The notes below the pieces were generated by a model that saw only the letters and a list, made by a program, of their open reading frames with translations, was not told the DNA's origin and did no database searches. Source: Orlajensenia sp037404875 (GTDB taxonomy: Bacteria > Actinomycetota > Actinomycetes > Actinomycetales > Microbacteriaceae). From it: 64,000 bases of DNA. This document shows positions 8,778-18,555 of the stretch, piece after piece. Where the stretch lies: assembly GCF_037404875.1 (NCBI RefSeq), contig NZ_JBBELO010000033.1, positions 434,001 through 498,000 on the forward strand, in the 5' to 3' direction. Position numbers and translations under genes: made by a program. The first letter of the stretch is position 1, and each line of letters opens with the position of its first letter.

Positions 8778-8791
8778 CCGCGACGGCGCGG
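8778..8791 (+). promoter_or_regulatory. Small hairpin between leader peptide and cbs
   Basis: CCGCG pairs with CGCGG around ACGG in the 65-nt spacer after the leader stop. The cbs ribosome-binding site (TAAGGAAA, about 8804-8811) follows 12 nt later. It could be part of an attenuation switch, but the stem is short. Confidence 0.35.
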
Positions 8792-8819
8792 AGCGAAGAG
8801 ACGTAAGGAAACCTGACCC

Positions 8820-10184
<1,365 letters not shown>

Positions 10185-10260
10185 GAGCGCCCCCCACCCC
10201 GGCGGCGCGGGGCACCCGCATCCGCCGTCGCAGAGCCACGAACTCGACTGAGGAAGAACA

Positions 10261-11415
10261 ATGACCGCCTCCGACCGCTTCGCCACCCGCGCCATCCACG
10301 CCGGCCAGGACTTCGATCCCACCACCGGCGCCGTGATCCCCCCGATCTACCAGACCTCGACCTTCGCCCAAGACGGCATCGGCGGGCTGCGCGGCGGGTA
10401 CGAGTACGCACGCGGCGGCAACCCCACCCGCACGAGCCTCGAGACCCAGCTCGCCGCGCTCGAGGGTGCGGCCCACGGGTTCTCGTTCGCCTCCGGCCTC
10501 GCTGCCGAGGACTCGCTGCTGCGTGCCGCACTCGCCCCCGGCGACCACGTCGTGCTCGGAAACGACGTCTACGGGGGAACCTACCGGCTCATCAATCGCA
10601 TCCACGGCGCGTGGGGCATCCGCAACACCCCCGTCGACCTCGCCGATCTCGATGCGGTGCGCCGTGCCGTCGCGACCGAGCGCACCCGCATCCTCTGGAT
10701 CGAGACGCCGTCCAACCCGCTCATGAAGATCAGCGACATCGCCGCACTCGCCGAGATCGGGCACGAGGCCGGCGCCCTCGTCGTGGTCGACAACACCTTC
10801 GCGTCGCCGGCGTTGCAGCAGCCCCTCACCCTGGGCGCCGACGTGGTCGTGCACTCCACGACGAAGTACCTCGGCGGGCATTCCGACGTGATCGGAGGCG
10901 CGGTCGTGCTCGACGACGACGAGCTCGCCGAGAAGGTCGCCTTCATCCAGTTCGCCGCGGGCCCGGTGTCGGCACCCATGGATGCCTTCCTCACCACGCG
11001 CGGCATCAAGACCCTCGCAGTGCGCATGGAGCGGCACTCGGCAAACGCGCTCGCCATTGCCGAGAGCGTGCAGGGCAACCCGGCCCTCGAGGGCGTGCTC
11101 TACCCCGGCCTGCCCTCGCACCCGGGACACGAGCTCGCAGCGCGCCAGATGTCGGCCTTCGGCGGAATGATCTCCCTCGCCGTGAAGGGCGGGGCGGATG
11201 CGGCCCGCCGGTTCGCCGAGTCGCTGCGGGTCTTCACGCTCGCCGAGTCGCTGGGCGGCGTCGAGTCGCTCGTCAACTATCCGTCGGCGATGACCCACGC
11301 CTCGGTGCGGGGAACAGAACTCGAGGTTCCCGAGAACATCGTGCGCCTCTCGGTGGGCATCGAAGACGTCGCCGATCTCGTCGCCGACGTGGACGAGGCG
11401 CTCGGAGCGCTGTAG
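10261..11415 (+). CDS. metB: Cystathionine gamma-synthase/gamma-lyase
   Basis: 384 residues of the Cys/Met-metabolism PLP family. Visible are YEYARGGNPTR, VVDNTFASP and the PLP lysine in HSTTKYLGGHSD (about K202). Start motif TRAIHAGQ and tail EDVADLVADVDEAL are typical. The enzyme interconverts cystathionine: gamma-lyase would complete methionine-to-cysteine conversion with cbs, gamma-synthase would make cystathionine from activated homoserine. Pairing with cbs behind a cysteine leader favours the cysteine-producing (lyase) role, but sequence alone cannot separate them. Confidence 0.88.
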   Translation: MTASDRFATRAIHAGQDFDPTTGAVIPPIYQTSTFAQDGIGGLRGGYEYARGGNPTRTSLETQLAALEGAAHGFSFASGLAAEDSLLRAALAPGDHVVLGNDVYGGTYRLINRIHGAWGIRNTPVDLADLDAVRRAVATERTRILWIETPSNPLMKISDIAALAEIGHEAGALVVVDNTFASPALQQPLTLGADVVVHSTTKYLGGHSDVIGGAVVLDDDELAEKVAFIQFAAGPVSAPMDAFLTTRGIKTLAVRMERHSANALAIAESVQGNPALEGVLYPGLPSHPGHELAARQMSAFGGMISLAVKGGADAARRFAESLRVFTLAESLGGVESLVNYPSAMTHASVRGTELEVPENIVRLSVGIEDVADLVADVDEALGAL

Positions 11416-11455
11416 CGTCGTTGCTGGGCACGTCTGGTGAACGAGAGGTCGCACC

Positions 11456-11719
11456 TTGTCCCGACGAATGACTCCAGGAGGCGGCAGCGCACGCCTGCGC
11501 ATCCTCGGCGGCGCATGCGCCCTGCTCGGCATCGCCGTACTCATCCTGGGCGCGCTGATGGCGTTCGACGGTACGCCGTTCATGGTGACGCTCATCTCCG
11601 GCCTGCTCCTCTGGGTGCTGGGATGCGTGATCTGGTTCGGCTCCGAGTTCCCGATGAGGGAGCAGCGCGACCCGGACGACGATGAGCCCCGTGCATCGCG
11701 TGTCAGGGGCCGGGGGTAG
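11456..11719 (+). CDS. Small two-helix membrane protein
   Basis: 87 residues. A basic N-terminus is followed by two hydrophobic segments (about residues 17-34 and 42-61) joined by a short loop, then an acidic and basic hydrophilic tail. GAGAGG at 11443-11448 lies 7 nt before the TTG at 11456; an ATG at 11468 is possible but poorly spaced. It follows metB closely and may be read with it. No function is recognised. Confidence 0.65.
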   Translation: MSRRMTPGGGSARLRILGGACALLGIAVLILGALMAFDGTPFMVTLISGLLLWVLGCVIWFGSEFPMREQRDPDDDEPRASRVRGRG

Positions 11720-11728
11720 AACGGAACC

Positions 11729-12094
11729 ATGAGCGACATCAACGACTGGATGCAGCGCTACATCGCCGCGTGGGATTCGAACGACCCCGACCACATCCGC
11801 GCACTGTTCACCGACGACGCCGAGTACTACACGCTTCCCGGCCGCCCGCCCAAGAAGGGCGTCGACGCCATCGTCGAGTGGTGGCTCGAGGCCCGCGACG
11901 AGCCCGGCGACTACACGTTCCGCTGGGAACCGGTGGCTCTCACCCCCTCGACGGCGGTGATCCAGGGGTTCACCGATTACCGCGACCGGCCCGGGTACCA
12001 CAATCTCTGGGTCATCCGGCTCGAGCCCGACGGTCGCGCGAACAGCTTCACCGAGTGGTGGGTCGAGGTGCCGAACGCCGAGCACGAGGACTGA
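11729..12094 (+). CDS. SnoaL/NTF2-like protein
   Basis: 121 residues with the cone-shaped NTF2-like pattern: an N-terminal helix (MQRYIAAWDSNDPDHIRALF), TDDAEYYTLPG, and C-terminal strands rich in Trp (SFTEWWVEVP). Such proteins are small polyketide-cyclase-like or ketosteroid-isomerase-like enzymes or binding proteins; the reaction cannot be predicted. TAGAAC at 11717-11722 lies 6 nt before the ATG, so a leaderless transcript is likely. Confidence 0.75.
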   Translation: MSDINDWMQRYIAAWDSNDPDHIRALFTDDAEYYTLPGRPPKKGVDAIVEWWLEARDEPGDYTFRWEPVALTPSTAVIQGFTDYRDRPGYHNLWVIRLEPDGRANSFTEWWVEVPNAEHED

Positions 12095-12167
12095 ACTGGC
12101 AGTTTTTCGTCGGAGTGTGTCACCGCCGCCAACGCGCCGGCGTTCCCTACTGCGCCATAGTTGAGCC

Positions 12168-13472
12168 GTGACGAGCGCGACAGCCAGCGAAGCGACCTCC
12201 GGCCGATCCCTCGCGGGCACGCAGGCCGGCACGCTCGGCCTCGTCCGCGGCACGGCCCTGTACATCGCCGCCGTGCTCGGCACGGGCATCCTCGTGCTGC
12301 CCGGCCTGGCGGCATCCATCGCCGGACCGGCCTCCATCATCTCGGTCGCCGCCGTCTTCCTGCTCTCCATTCCGCTCGCGGGAACGTTCGCGGCCCTCGC
12401 GTCGCGCTACCCCGATCCCGGCGGGGTCGCGAGCTACGTCAGGCGTGCGCTGGGCGACACGGCGGCCCGCATGACCGGCTACTGGTTCTACTTCGGCGTC
12501 TGCGTCGGCGCACCGGTCGTCGGCGTTCTCGGAGCCGAATACGTCGTGGCCGTGCTGGGCGTCGACCACGGCGCGGTCGCCTGGGTGGGCCTCGCGATCC
12601 TGGTTCCGCCGTTCCTCACCAACTTCTTCGGGGTGCGCGTCTCCGGTGCGGCCCAGCTCGTGCTCACCGGGCTGCTGCTGCTCGTGGTGATCGCCGTCGT
12701 CGCGCTCGCGGTGCCGCAATCGGATGCGGCGAACTTCTCACCGTTCCTTCCCCACGGATGGGGCGGCGTGGGCGCCGGCATCAGCCTGTTCCTCTGGGCG
12801 TTCGCCGGCTGGGAGGTGGGCACCCACATCGCCGGGGAGTTCCGCAACCCGCGCCGCGTCATCCCGCTTGCCACCGCGATCGCCGTCGTGGTCGTCGGGG
12901 CCGCCTACCTCGTGCTCCAGGTGGTCACGGTGGCGGTGCTCGGTGAGCGCGGTTCGGCCAGCCCTGTGCCGCTGCTCGATCTCGTGCAGCACGCATCACC
13001 GCTCTACGGGCGCATCGGAATCGCGGTCATCGCGGCCGTCGTCGTCCTTGGCGTCGTCAACGCCTATCTCGGCGCCTTTGCCAAGCTCGGGGCATCGCTC
13101 GGCCGCGACGGCGACCTTCCCCGCACGTTGGCCAAGGGGGTGGCCGATGGCGAGATCGCCCGTCGTGCCCTCGGGCTGACGGCTGTGCTGTTCGCCGTGT
13201 ACTACGTCGCCATGGTTCTCGCCGGCTTCGACCTGCAGGCCTTCATCCTGGTGCACACCAGCTGCATGGCCGCCATCTACGCCTTCGGCATGATCGCAGC
13301 GGTGCGGCTTCTGGGCACGTGGAGTGTCGGCTGGTGGATGGCGGTGATCTCGACCGTGCTCACCCTCGGCCTGCTCGTGCTCGCCGGGGTGCACCTGCTC
13401 ATCCCGCTCGTCCTCGCCGTGGCGGCGCTCGTCGTCGCTCTCATCAAGCACCGGAAGGCCAGAACCGCATGA
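12168..13472 (+). CDS. APC-superfamily amino acid permease
   Basis: 434 residues with about 12 hydrophobic segments and the APC start motif (AAVLGTGILVLPGLAA near residue 33). Substrate is unknown. The GTG start is preceded 6 nt upstream by CATAGT (12156-12161), a plausible -10 for a leaderless message. Its stop overlaps the ATG of the cyclase-family gene (ATGA), so uptake and hydrolysis of one substrate may be coupled. Confidence 0.85.
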   Translation: MTSATASEATSGRSLAGTQAGTLGLVRGTALYIAAVLGTGILVLPGLAASIAGPASIISVAAVFLLSIPLAGTFAALASRYPDPGGVASYVRRALGDTAARMTGYWFYFGVCVGAPVVGVLGAEYVVAVLGVDHGAVAWVGLAILVPPFLTNFFGVRVSGAAQLVLTGLLLLVVIAVVALAVPQSDAANFSPFLPHGWGGVGAGISLFLWAFAGWEVGTHIAGEFRNPRRVIPLATAIAVVVVGAAYLVLQVVTVAVLGERGSASPVPLLDLVQHASPLYGRIGIAVIAAVVVLGVVNAYLGAFAKLGASLGRDGDLPRTLAKGVADGEIARRALGLTAVLFAVYYVAMVLAGFDLQAFILVHTSCMAAIYAFGMIAAVRLLGTWSVGWWMAVISTVLTLGLLVLAGVHLLIPLVLAVAALVVALIKHRKARTA

Positions 13473-14392
13473 CCGAGTACCGCGCTCACTTCGACGCCGA
13501 GATCGCCTTCGTCAACGGCGGGGGCCTCACGGCCCGGGGGTTCCGCCTCGACGTTCCCTCCAGCGAGGTGAGCGAGGCCCAGGTCGGCGAGCTGCTCGTG
13601 CGGCACCTGGGGCTCGCGCTCGTCGAGAGCGTCGCGCTCAGCGGATTCAGCGTGGTCGCAGAACAGCACCGGGGCAGCCGGTTCACCGGGGAGGCCTCCG
13701 CGATCGCCGACCCCGTTGGCGCGGCCACCCGTCTCGTCGACCTCAGCCACAGCATCCGGGCGGGATTGGTGACCTACCCGGGCCTTCCCGCCCCTGTCAT
13801 AACGCCGCACCTCACGCGCGAGGCGAGCCGGTCGACGTATGCCCCCGGCACGGAGTTCGCGATGGACCTCATCACGATGATCGGCAACACGGGAACCTAC
13901 CTCGACAGCCCCTTCCACCGTTACGAGGGCGGAACCGACCTGGCCGGGCTCGAACTGTCGACCCTCGTCGCCCTGCCTGCCGAGGTCTTCCACCTCACGG
14001 ATGCGCGCGAGCGCGGCATCCGGGCCGAGGTCTTCCTCGATCGGGACCTGCGTGATCGCGCCGTGCTGCTGCACACCGGCTGGGACCGCCACTTCGGCAC
14101 GCCCGAGTACGCGAAGGGAGCGCCGTACCTGACCGAGGCAGGTGCGCGTCACCTCGTCGAGAGCGGCGTTCGCCTCGTGGGCATCGACTCGCTCAACATC
14201 GATGACACCGAGAGCGGCGGCGAGCGGCCGGCCCACTCCCTGCTGCTCACGGCGGGCATCCACGTGGTCGAGCACCTCACGGGCCTGGATGCCGTTCCCG
14301 CCCGCGGCGCCCGGTTCACGGCGGTGCCTCCGAAGGTCGAGGCATTCGGCACGTTCCCGGTGCGCGCCTACGCCGAGGTGCCGGTCGGCTGA
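13469..14392 (+). CDS. Cyclase-family (kynurenine-formamidase-like) hydrolase with N-terminal extension
   Basis: 307 residues. The cyclase domain begins near residue 87 (RLVDLSHSIRAGLVTYPGLPAP). The family metal motif HxGTHxDxPxH appears as GNTGTYLDSPFH at residues 139-150, so the first and second His are replaced by Asn and Tyr. The later GIDSLNIDD and HVVEHLTGLD regions match the family. Residues 1-85 form an additional domain not recognised. The ATG overlaps the permease stop. Amidase or lactonase activity is possible, with altered metal binding. Confidence 0.75.
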   Translation: MTEYRAHFDAEIAFVNGGGLTARGFRLDVPSSEVSEAQVGELLVRHLGLALVESVALSGFSVVAEQHRGSRFTGEASAIADPVGAATRLVDLSHSIRAGLVTYPGLPAPVITPHLTREASRSTYAPGTEFAMDLITMIGNTGTYLDSPFHRYEGGTDLAGLELSTLVALPAEVFHLTDARERGIRAEVFLDRDLRDRAVLLHTGWDRHFGTPEYAKGAPYLTEAGARHLVESGVRLVGIDSLNIDDTESGGERPAHSLLLTAGIHVVEHLTGLDAVPARGARFTAVPPKVEAFGTFPVRAYAEVPVG

Positions 14393-14485
14393 GACTCGAG
14401 GGCGTCTTCCGCGGCTGAGGCGTTGCTGTCAAGGGTGCGGGGCGACCTTTACGCGGTTCGGCGGGGCACCATAAACTCGCTGAGC

Positions 14486-14518
14486 GTGGGGCACCCGAGC
14501 AGCGAAAGAGGCCGATGA
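14486..14518 (+). CDS. Possible 10-codon upstream reading frame coupled to the TPM gene
   Basis: GTG at 14486 opens a frame encoding VGHPSSERGR whose TGA overlaps the ATG of the TPM gene (ATGA at 14515-14518). TAAACT at 14472-14477 lies 8 nt upstream and could be a -10 box placing transcription start at this GTG. It may be a translated leader coupling initiation of the downstream gene, or a chance frame. Confidence 0.3.
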   Translation: MGHPSSERGR

Positions 14519-16572
14519 GGGCACGGACGGCGGTTGGCGCGACTGCGCTGGCCGCCGCGATCCTGCTGCTGGGTGCGACGCCCGCCTTCGCGGAAGACCC
14601 GGTGGAGTTCGGATCCTCTCCCGTCGTCGACACCGTGGGAGCACTCGGCTCCGACACGGCGCGGGTCGAAGATGCGCTGGACGCGCTCGCGGACGACACG
14701 GGGCGCCAGCTCTTCGTGGCGTACGTCGACGACTTCACGAACCCGTCCGACGCGCAGCAGTGGGCGGATGCGACGGCCACGCGGAACAACATGGGCGACG
14801 AGGACTACCTACTCGCGGTCGCCATCGACGGCCGCGCCTACTACTTCTCGATCGACCAGGGGTCCTCGCTGACGCAGGACCAGGCGACTCAGATCGCGCA
14901 GAACCGCATCGAACCGGAGTTGCGCGACGAGAACTGGGCGGGCGCCGCTCTCGCCGCCGCCGACGGACTGCGTGCGGGCACCGGCGGCGGTGGCGGCAGC
15001 GACAGCGGTAGCGGTGGCGGCAGCGGCAGCGGTGGCGGCGGCTGGCTGTGGATCGTGGTGCTCGTGCTCTTCGCCGCGGGCGTCGTCTGGTTCTTCGTCT
15101 GGCGAGGGCGCAGGCAGCGGGCCGCCGCAGCATCCGCAGGACCGCCCGCCGTGGCAGCCGTTCCCACGGCGGAGCTGAAGCGGCGTGCCGGCAGCGCGCT
15201 CGTGCAGACCGACGACGCCATCAAGACGAGCGAAGACGAGCTCAGCTTCGCCGTCGCGTCGTACGGAACGGATGCCACGGCTCCGTTCCAGGGCGCCCTC
15301 GACGAGGCGAAGGCCCGGCTGCGCGACGCCTTCCGGCTGCAGCAGAAGCTCGATGACACCGAGGCCGACACCGAGGAGCAGCAGCGCACCTGGTACGCGC
15401 AGATCATCGATCTCACCGCGAACGCCAATCACGTGCTCGACGAGCAGGCCGCCGCCTTCGACGAGCTGCGTGCCCTGGAGAAGAACGCTCCGCAGCAGCT
15501 CGACGAGGTGAGCCGTCAGGCCGATGCCGCCGAGCAGCGCATCGAACCGGCTCGCTCGCGACTGGCGCAGCTGCAGTCCGTCTACGCGGCGGCGGCCCTG
15601 GCCACCGTCGCCGACAATCCCGACCAGGCCGACTCCCGAATCGCGTTCTCCCGCTCGGCCCTCGAGCAGGCGCGCACGCGGCTGGCTGCCGCAGACACCG
15701 GGGGCGCCGCGGTCGGCATCCGTGCAGCCGAGGAGGCCGTCGACCAGGCGGCCACGCTCATCGACGCCGTCGACCGGCTGGCCGGCGACCTGGCGTCGGC
15801 GGATGCCGCCATCACCGCCGGCCTCACCGACCTCGCGGGCGACCTGCGCTCAGCGGCCGCCGTCGCCCCCACCTCTGCGGCACCCGACCTCTCGGCGGCC
15901 GTCGCGGCGACGCAGGCCACCGTCGCCGCCGTGCAGCAGTCGGCCGGGCTGAACGGGCGCAACCCGCTCGACCTCGTCAAACAGCTCGAGCAGGCGAACA
16001 GCCGCATCGACGGCGCGCTCGCGAGCGTGCAGCAGGCCCGGGCCGCGGAGCAGCGCGCGCAGACGATGCTCGAGCAGGCACTGCTCACCGCGCGCAGCCA
16101 GGTCTCGGCGGCGAACGACTTCATCGTCGCCCGGCGTGGTGCCGTCGGAGCAGAGGCCCGCACCCGCCTCGCCGAGGCAACCCGGCTGCTCGCCCAGGCC
16201 GAGGCGACGGGAGCGGCGGATGCGGCGGCGGCCCTGCCCGTGGCCCAGCGCGCGGGGGCGCTCGCGGCGGAAGCGCTGCAACTGGCCCAGAACGATGTCG
16301 GGGGCTTCGGCGGTTACGGGGGCGGCGGCTACAACGGGGGCGGCGGCTACGGCGGTGGCGGCTACGGCGGCTCGCGCGGCGGCGGCGACCTCGGGGCGGT
16401 GCTCGGCGGCATCCTCATCGGCGGCATCCTCGGAGGCGGCGGTGGCGGCGGCTTCGGTGGCGGCGGCTTCGGTGGAGGCGGCGGCCGGCGCGGCTCCGGC
16501 GGGGGATTCAGCCCGGGGAGCTTCGGCGGGGGCGGCTCTCGTGGCCGCCTCGGCAGCGGCGGCCGCTTCTGA
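14515..16572 (+). CDS. TPM-domain membrane protein with coiled-coil region and Gly-rich tail
   Basis: 685 residues. A signal peptide ends at PAFAED. A TPM domain (about 30-160) follows, then a Gly/Ser linker, one membrane helix (WLWIVVLVLFAAGVVWFFVW, about 178-197), a long Ala/Gln/Glu-rich helical region (about 225-590) and a Gly/Tyr/Ser-rich tail from about 595. The topology puts TPM outside and the coiled coil inside, next to PspA, whose gene starts 45 bp downstream. A role in an envelope-stress (Psp-like) response is inferred. TPM domains are linked to phosphatase activity and photosystem repair in plants; activity here is unknown. Confidence 0.85.
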   Translation: MRARTAVGATALAAAILLLGATPAFAEDPVEFGSSPVVDTVGALGSDTARVEDALDALADDTGRQLFVAYVDDFTNPSDAQQWADATATRNNMGDEDYLLAVAIDGRAYYFSIDQGSSLTQDQATQIAQNRIEPELRDENWAGAALAAADGLRAGTGGGGGSDSGSGGGSGSGGGGWLWIVVLVLFAAGVVWFFVWRGRRQRAAAASAGPPAVAAVPTAELKRRAGSALVQTDDAIKTSEDELSFAVASYGTDATAPFQGALDEAKARLRDAFRLQQKLDDTEADTEEQQRTWYAQIIDLTANANHVLDEQAAAFDELRALEKNAPQQLDEVSRQADAAEQRIEPARSRLAQLQSVYAAAALATVADNPDQADSRIAFSRSALEQARTRLAAADTGGAAVGIRAAEEAVDQAATLIDAVDRLAGDLASADAAITAGLTDLAGDLRSAAAVAPTSAAPDLSAAVAATQATVAAVQQSAGLNGRNPLDLVKQLEQANSRIDGALASVQQARAAEQRAQTMLEQALLTARSQVSAANDFIVARRGAVGAEARTRLAEATRLLAQAEATGAADAAAALPVAQRAGALAAEALQLAQNDVGGFGGYGGGGYNGGGGYGGGGYGGSRGGGDLGAVLGGILIGGILGGGGGGGFGGGGFGGGGGRRGSGGGFSPGSFGGGGSRGRLGSGGRF

Positions 16573-16617
16573 GGCGGCAGCAGTCAGATTCAGCAGGAAA
16601 CGACGAAAGGGAACATC

Positions 16618-17331
16618 ATGGCAAAGCAGTCCATCTTCGGGCGCATCTCACAGCTCGTGCGCGCGAACGTCAACGCACTCATCGACTCCGCTGAAGACCC
16701 CCAGCTGATGCTCGATCAGCTGGTGCGCGACTTCACCAACAGCATCGCCGACGCCGAGAGCGCGATCGCCGAGACGATCGGAAACCTGCGCCTCCTCGAA
16801 GACGACCACAAGGAAGACGCGGATGCGGCGGCCGAGTGGGGCAACAAGGCGCTCGCGGCCAGCCGCAAGGCCGACGAGTTCCGCACCGCGGGCAATGCGG
16901 CGGACGCCGACAAGTTCGACAACCTCGCGAAGGTCGCCCTGGGTCGCCAGATCAGCGCCGAGAACGAGGCGAAGGCTGCGGAGCCGCAGATCGCCGCGCA
17001 GTCCGAGGTCGTGGAGCGGCTGAAGAACGGCCTCAACCAGATGAAGGAGAAGCTCGAGCAGCTGAAGTCCAAGCGCAGCGAGCTCGTCGCGCGGGCGAAG
17101 AGCGCCGAGGCCCAGACCAAGGTGCAGCAGGCGGTCGGCTCCATCGACATCCTCGACCCCACCAGCGAGGTCTCCCGGTTCGAAGACAAGATCCGGCGGG
17201 AAGAGGCCAAGGTCCGGGGAGCCCAGGAGCTGGCTGCGTCGAGTCTGGACGCCCAGTTCAACGAGCTCGAGGATGCGGGGGAGCAGTCGGAGGTCGAGGC
17301 GCGCCTCGCGGCCCTCAAGGCCGGCGCCTGA
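16618..17331 (+). CDS. pspA: Phage-shock protein A / IM30 family
   Basis: 237 residues, almost wholly helical and rich in Ala, Glu, Lys and Gln, with the family start IFGRISQLVRANVNALID and EDPQLMLDQLVRD. These proteins assemble as ESCRT-III-like polymers on stressed membranes. AACGAAAGGG precedes the ATG. It is directly downstream of the TPM membrane protein, so that protein may recruit or regulate PspA at the membrane. Confidence 0.92.
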   Translation: MAKQSIFGRISQLVRANVNALIDSAEDPQLMLDQLVRDFTNSIADAESAIAETIGNLRLLEDDHKEDADAAAEWGNKALAASRKADEFRTAGNAADADKFDNLAKVALGRQISAENEAKAAEPQIAAQSEVVERLKNGLNQMKEKLEQLKSKRSELVARAKSAEAQTKVQQAVGSIDILDPTSEVSRFEDKIRREEAKVRGAQELAASSLDAQFNELEDAGEQSEVEARLAALKAGA

Positions 17332-17467
17332 GGGTACGGCCGCCGGGTCGGCGCTGGCGCTTGAGCCGTCGGGCCGTGCGAGCGCGCCGAAGCGTCGGGA
17401 ACTCACCACCGTCCGCATCCGTGTCAAGGCACTGGTGCCGAGCGGCCGATGGGGCGAGGATCGAGCA

Positions 17468-18301
17468 ATGACATCGACTCCCACGCACACCCTCAACGAC
17501 GGTGGCACGATCCCCGCGATCGGGCTCGGTACCTATGGGCTCCATGGCGACTCGGGTGCGGATTCGATCGCCGCGGGCATCGACGGCGGCTACCGCCTGC
17601 TCGACACGGCCCTCAACTACGGCAACGAGCAGACCGTCACCGAAGGCATCCGGCGGTCGGGGATCGCCCGTGAGGAGATCTTCGTCACGACCAAGCTGCC
17701 CGGACGCTTCCACGGCTATGAGAACACCCTCAAGGGATTCGAGGAGTCGCGGGAGAATCTCGGGCTCGACGACGTCGACCTCTACCTCATCCACTGGCCG
17801 CTGCCGCGGGTGAACCAGTACGTCGAGTCGTGGAAGGCGATGATCGAGCTGCGGGAGCGCGGCCTGGTCCGCTCCATCGGCGTCAGCAACTTCACGGTCG
17901 AGCACCTCACCCGTGTGATCGACGAGACGGGAGTGACGCCGGCGGTCAACCAGGTCGAGTTGCATCCGTACTTCCCCCAATCCCAGTTGCGTGAATTCCA
18001 CGAGCGGAATGGGATCATCACCGAGAGTTGGAGTCCCCTCGGCAAGGGGAGCGGCCTGCTCGAGGACCCGGTCGTCGTCGACATCGCCGGCGGTTACGAG
18101 GTGTCGCCGGCGCAGGTAGTGCTCCGGTGGCACACGCAGCTTCCGAGCGTTCCGATTCCGAAATCCGGAGATTCGGTGCGTCAGCGCGAGAACCTCGACA
18201 TCTTCTCCTTCACGCTCGACGATTCCGAGATGGAGGCCATGTCGGCACTGGAGCGCGGACGCCTCTGGGGCGGCGATCCCGAGACGAACGAGGAGTTCTA
18301 G
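17468..18301 (+). CDS. Aldo/keto reductase
   Basis: 277 residues with the AKR barrel: GTIPAIGLGTYGLHG, the catalytic Asp/Tyr in YRLLDTALNYGNE, Lys in IFVTTKLPG, and His in DLYLIHWPLP. The C-terminal NADPH-binding motif is VPIPKSGDSVRQRENLDIF. It reduces aldehydes or ketones with NAD(P)H; the substrate is unknown. The ATG at 17468 is chosen because a longer frame upstream has no family similarity and GAGGA precedes this ATG. Confidence 0.9.
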   Translation: MTSTPTHTLNDGGTIPAIGLGTYGLHGDSGADSIAAGIDGGYRLLDTALNYGNEQTVTEGIRRSGIAREEIFVTTKLPGRFHGYENTLKGFEESRENLGLDDVDLYLIHWPLPRVNQYVESWKAMIELRERGLVRSIGVSNFTVEHLTRVIDETGVTPAVNQVELHPYFPQSQLREFHERNGIITESWSPLGKGSGLLEDPVVVDIAGGYEVSPAQVVLRWHTQLPSVPIPKSGDSVRQRENLDIFSFTLDDSEMEAMSALERGRLWGGDPETNEEF

Positions 18302-18402
18302 ACCGGGGTGACCCGCTGCGGGGTGCGCCCGGCGGCGATCCGGATGCTGTCACCCGCGCCCTGACGCGAAGCGAGCCGTGGAGAGTATCCTCGCTGGTGC
18401 CT

Positions 18403-18422
18403 GCATTCCTCTGGCGGAATGC
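18403..18422 (+). terminator. Weak hairpin after the aldo/keto reductase gene
   Basis: GCATTCC pairs with GGAATGC around a 6-nt loop, about 100 nt after the reductase stop, without a U-tract. It is a possible terminator in the 254-bp gap before the next LacI gene. Confidence 0.3.
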
Positions 18423-18524
18423 TTCCGCCGAGCATTCGGGCGCCCTCGGGACCCAGTCGGCGTGACGTTCACGCGGTGATCTCGCCGTGCTCATGGAGTG
18501 TGCATAATTGACCTGAGCTTTTCC

Positions 18525-18540
18525 ATGTGAACGTGAACAT
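18525..18540. promoter_or_regulatory. Candidate operator upstream of the LacI gene at 18556
   Basis: ATGTGAACGTGAACAT has outer arms ATGT/ACAT and two direct GTGAAC units, 15 bp before the regulator start. Its TGTGAACG half-site recurs at 19647 and, partly, at 34402. TTGACC (18508-18513) and CATAAT (18503-18508) upstream are possible promoter elements. Autoregulation is inferred. Confidence 0.45.
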
Positions 18541-18555
18541 CGAATCGGGTCGTCA

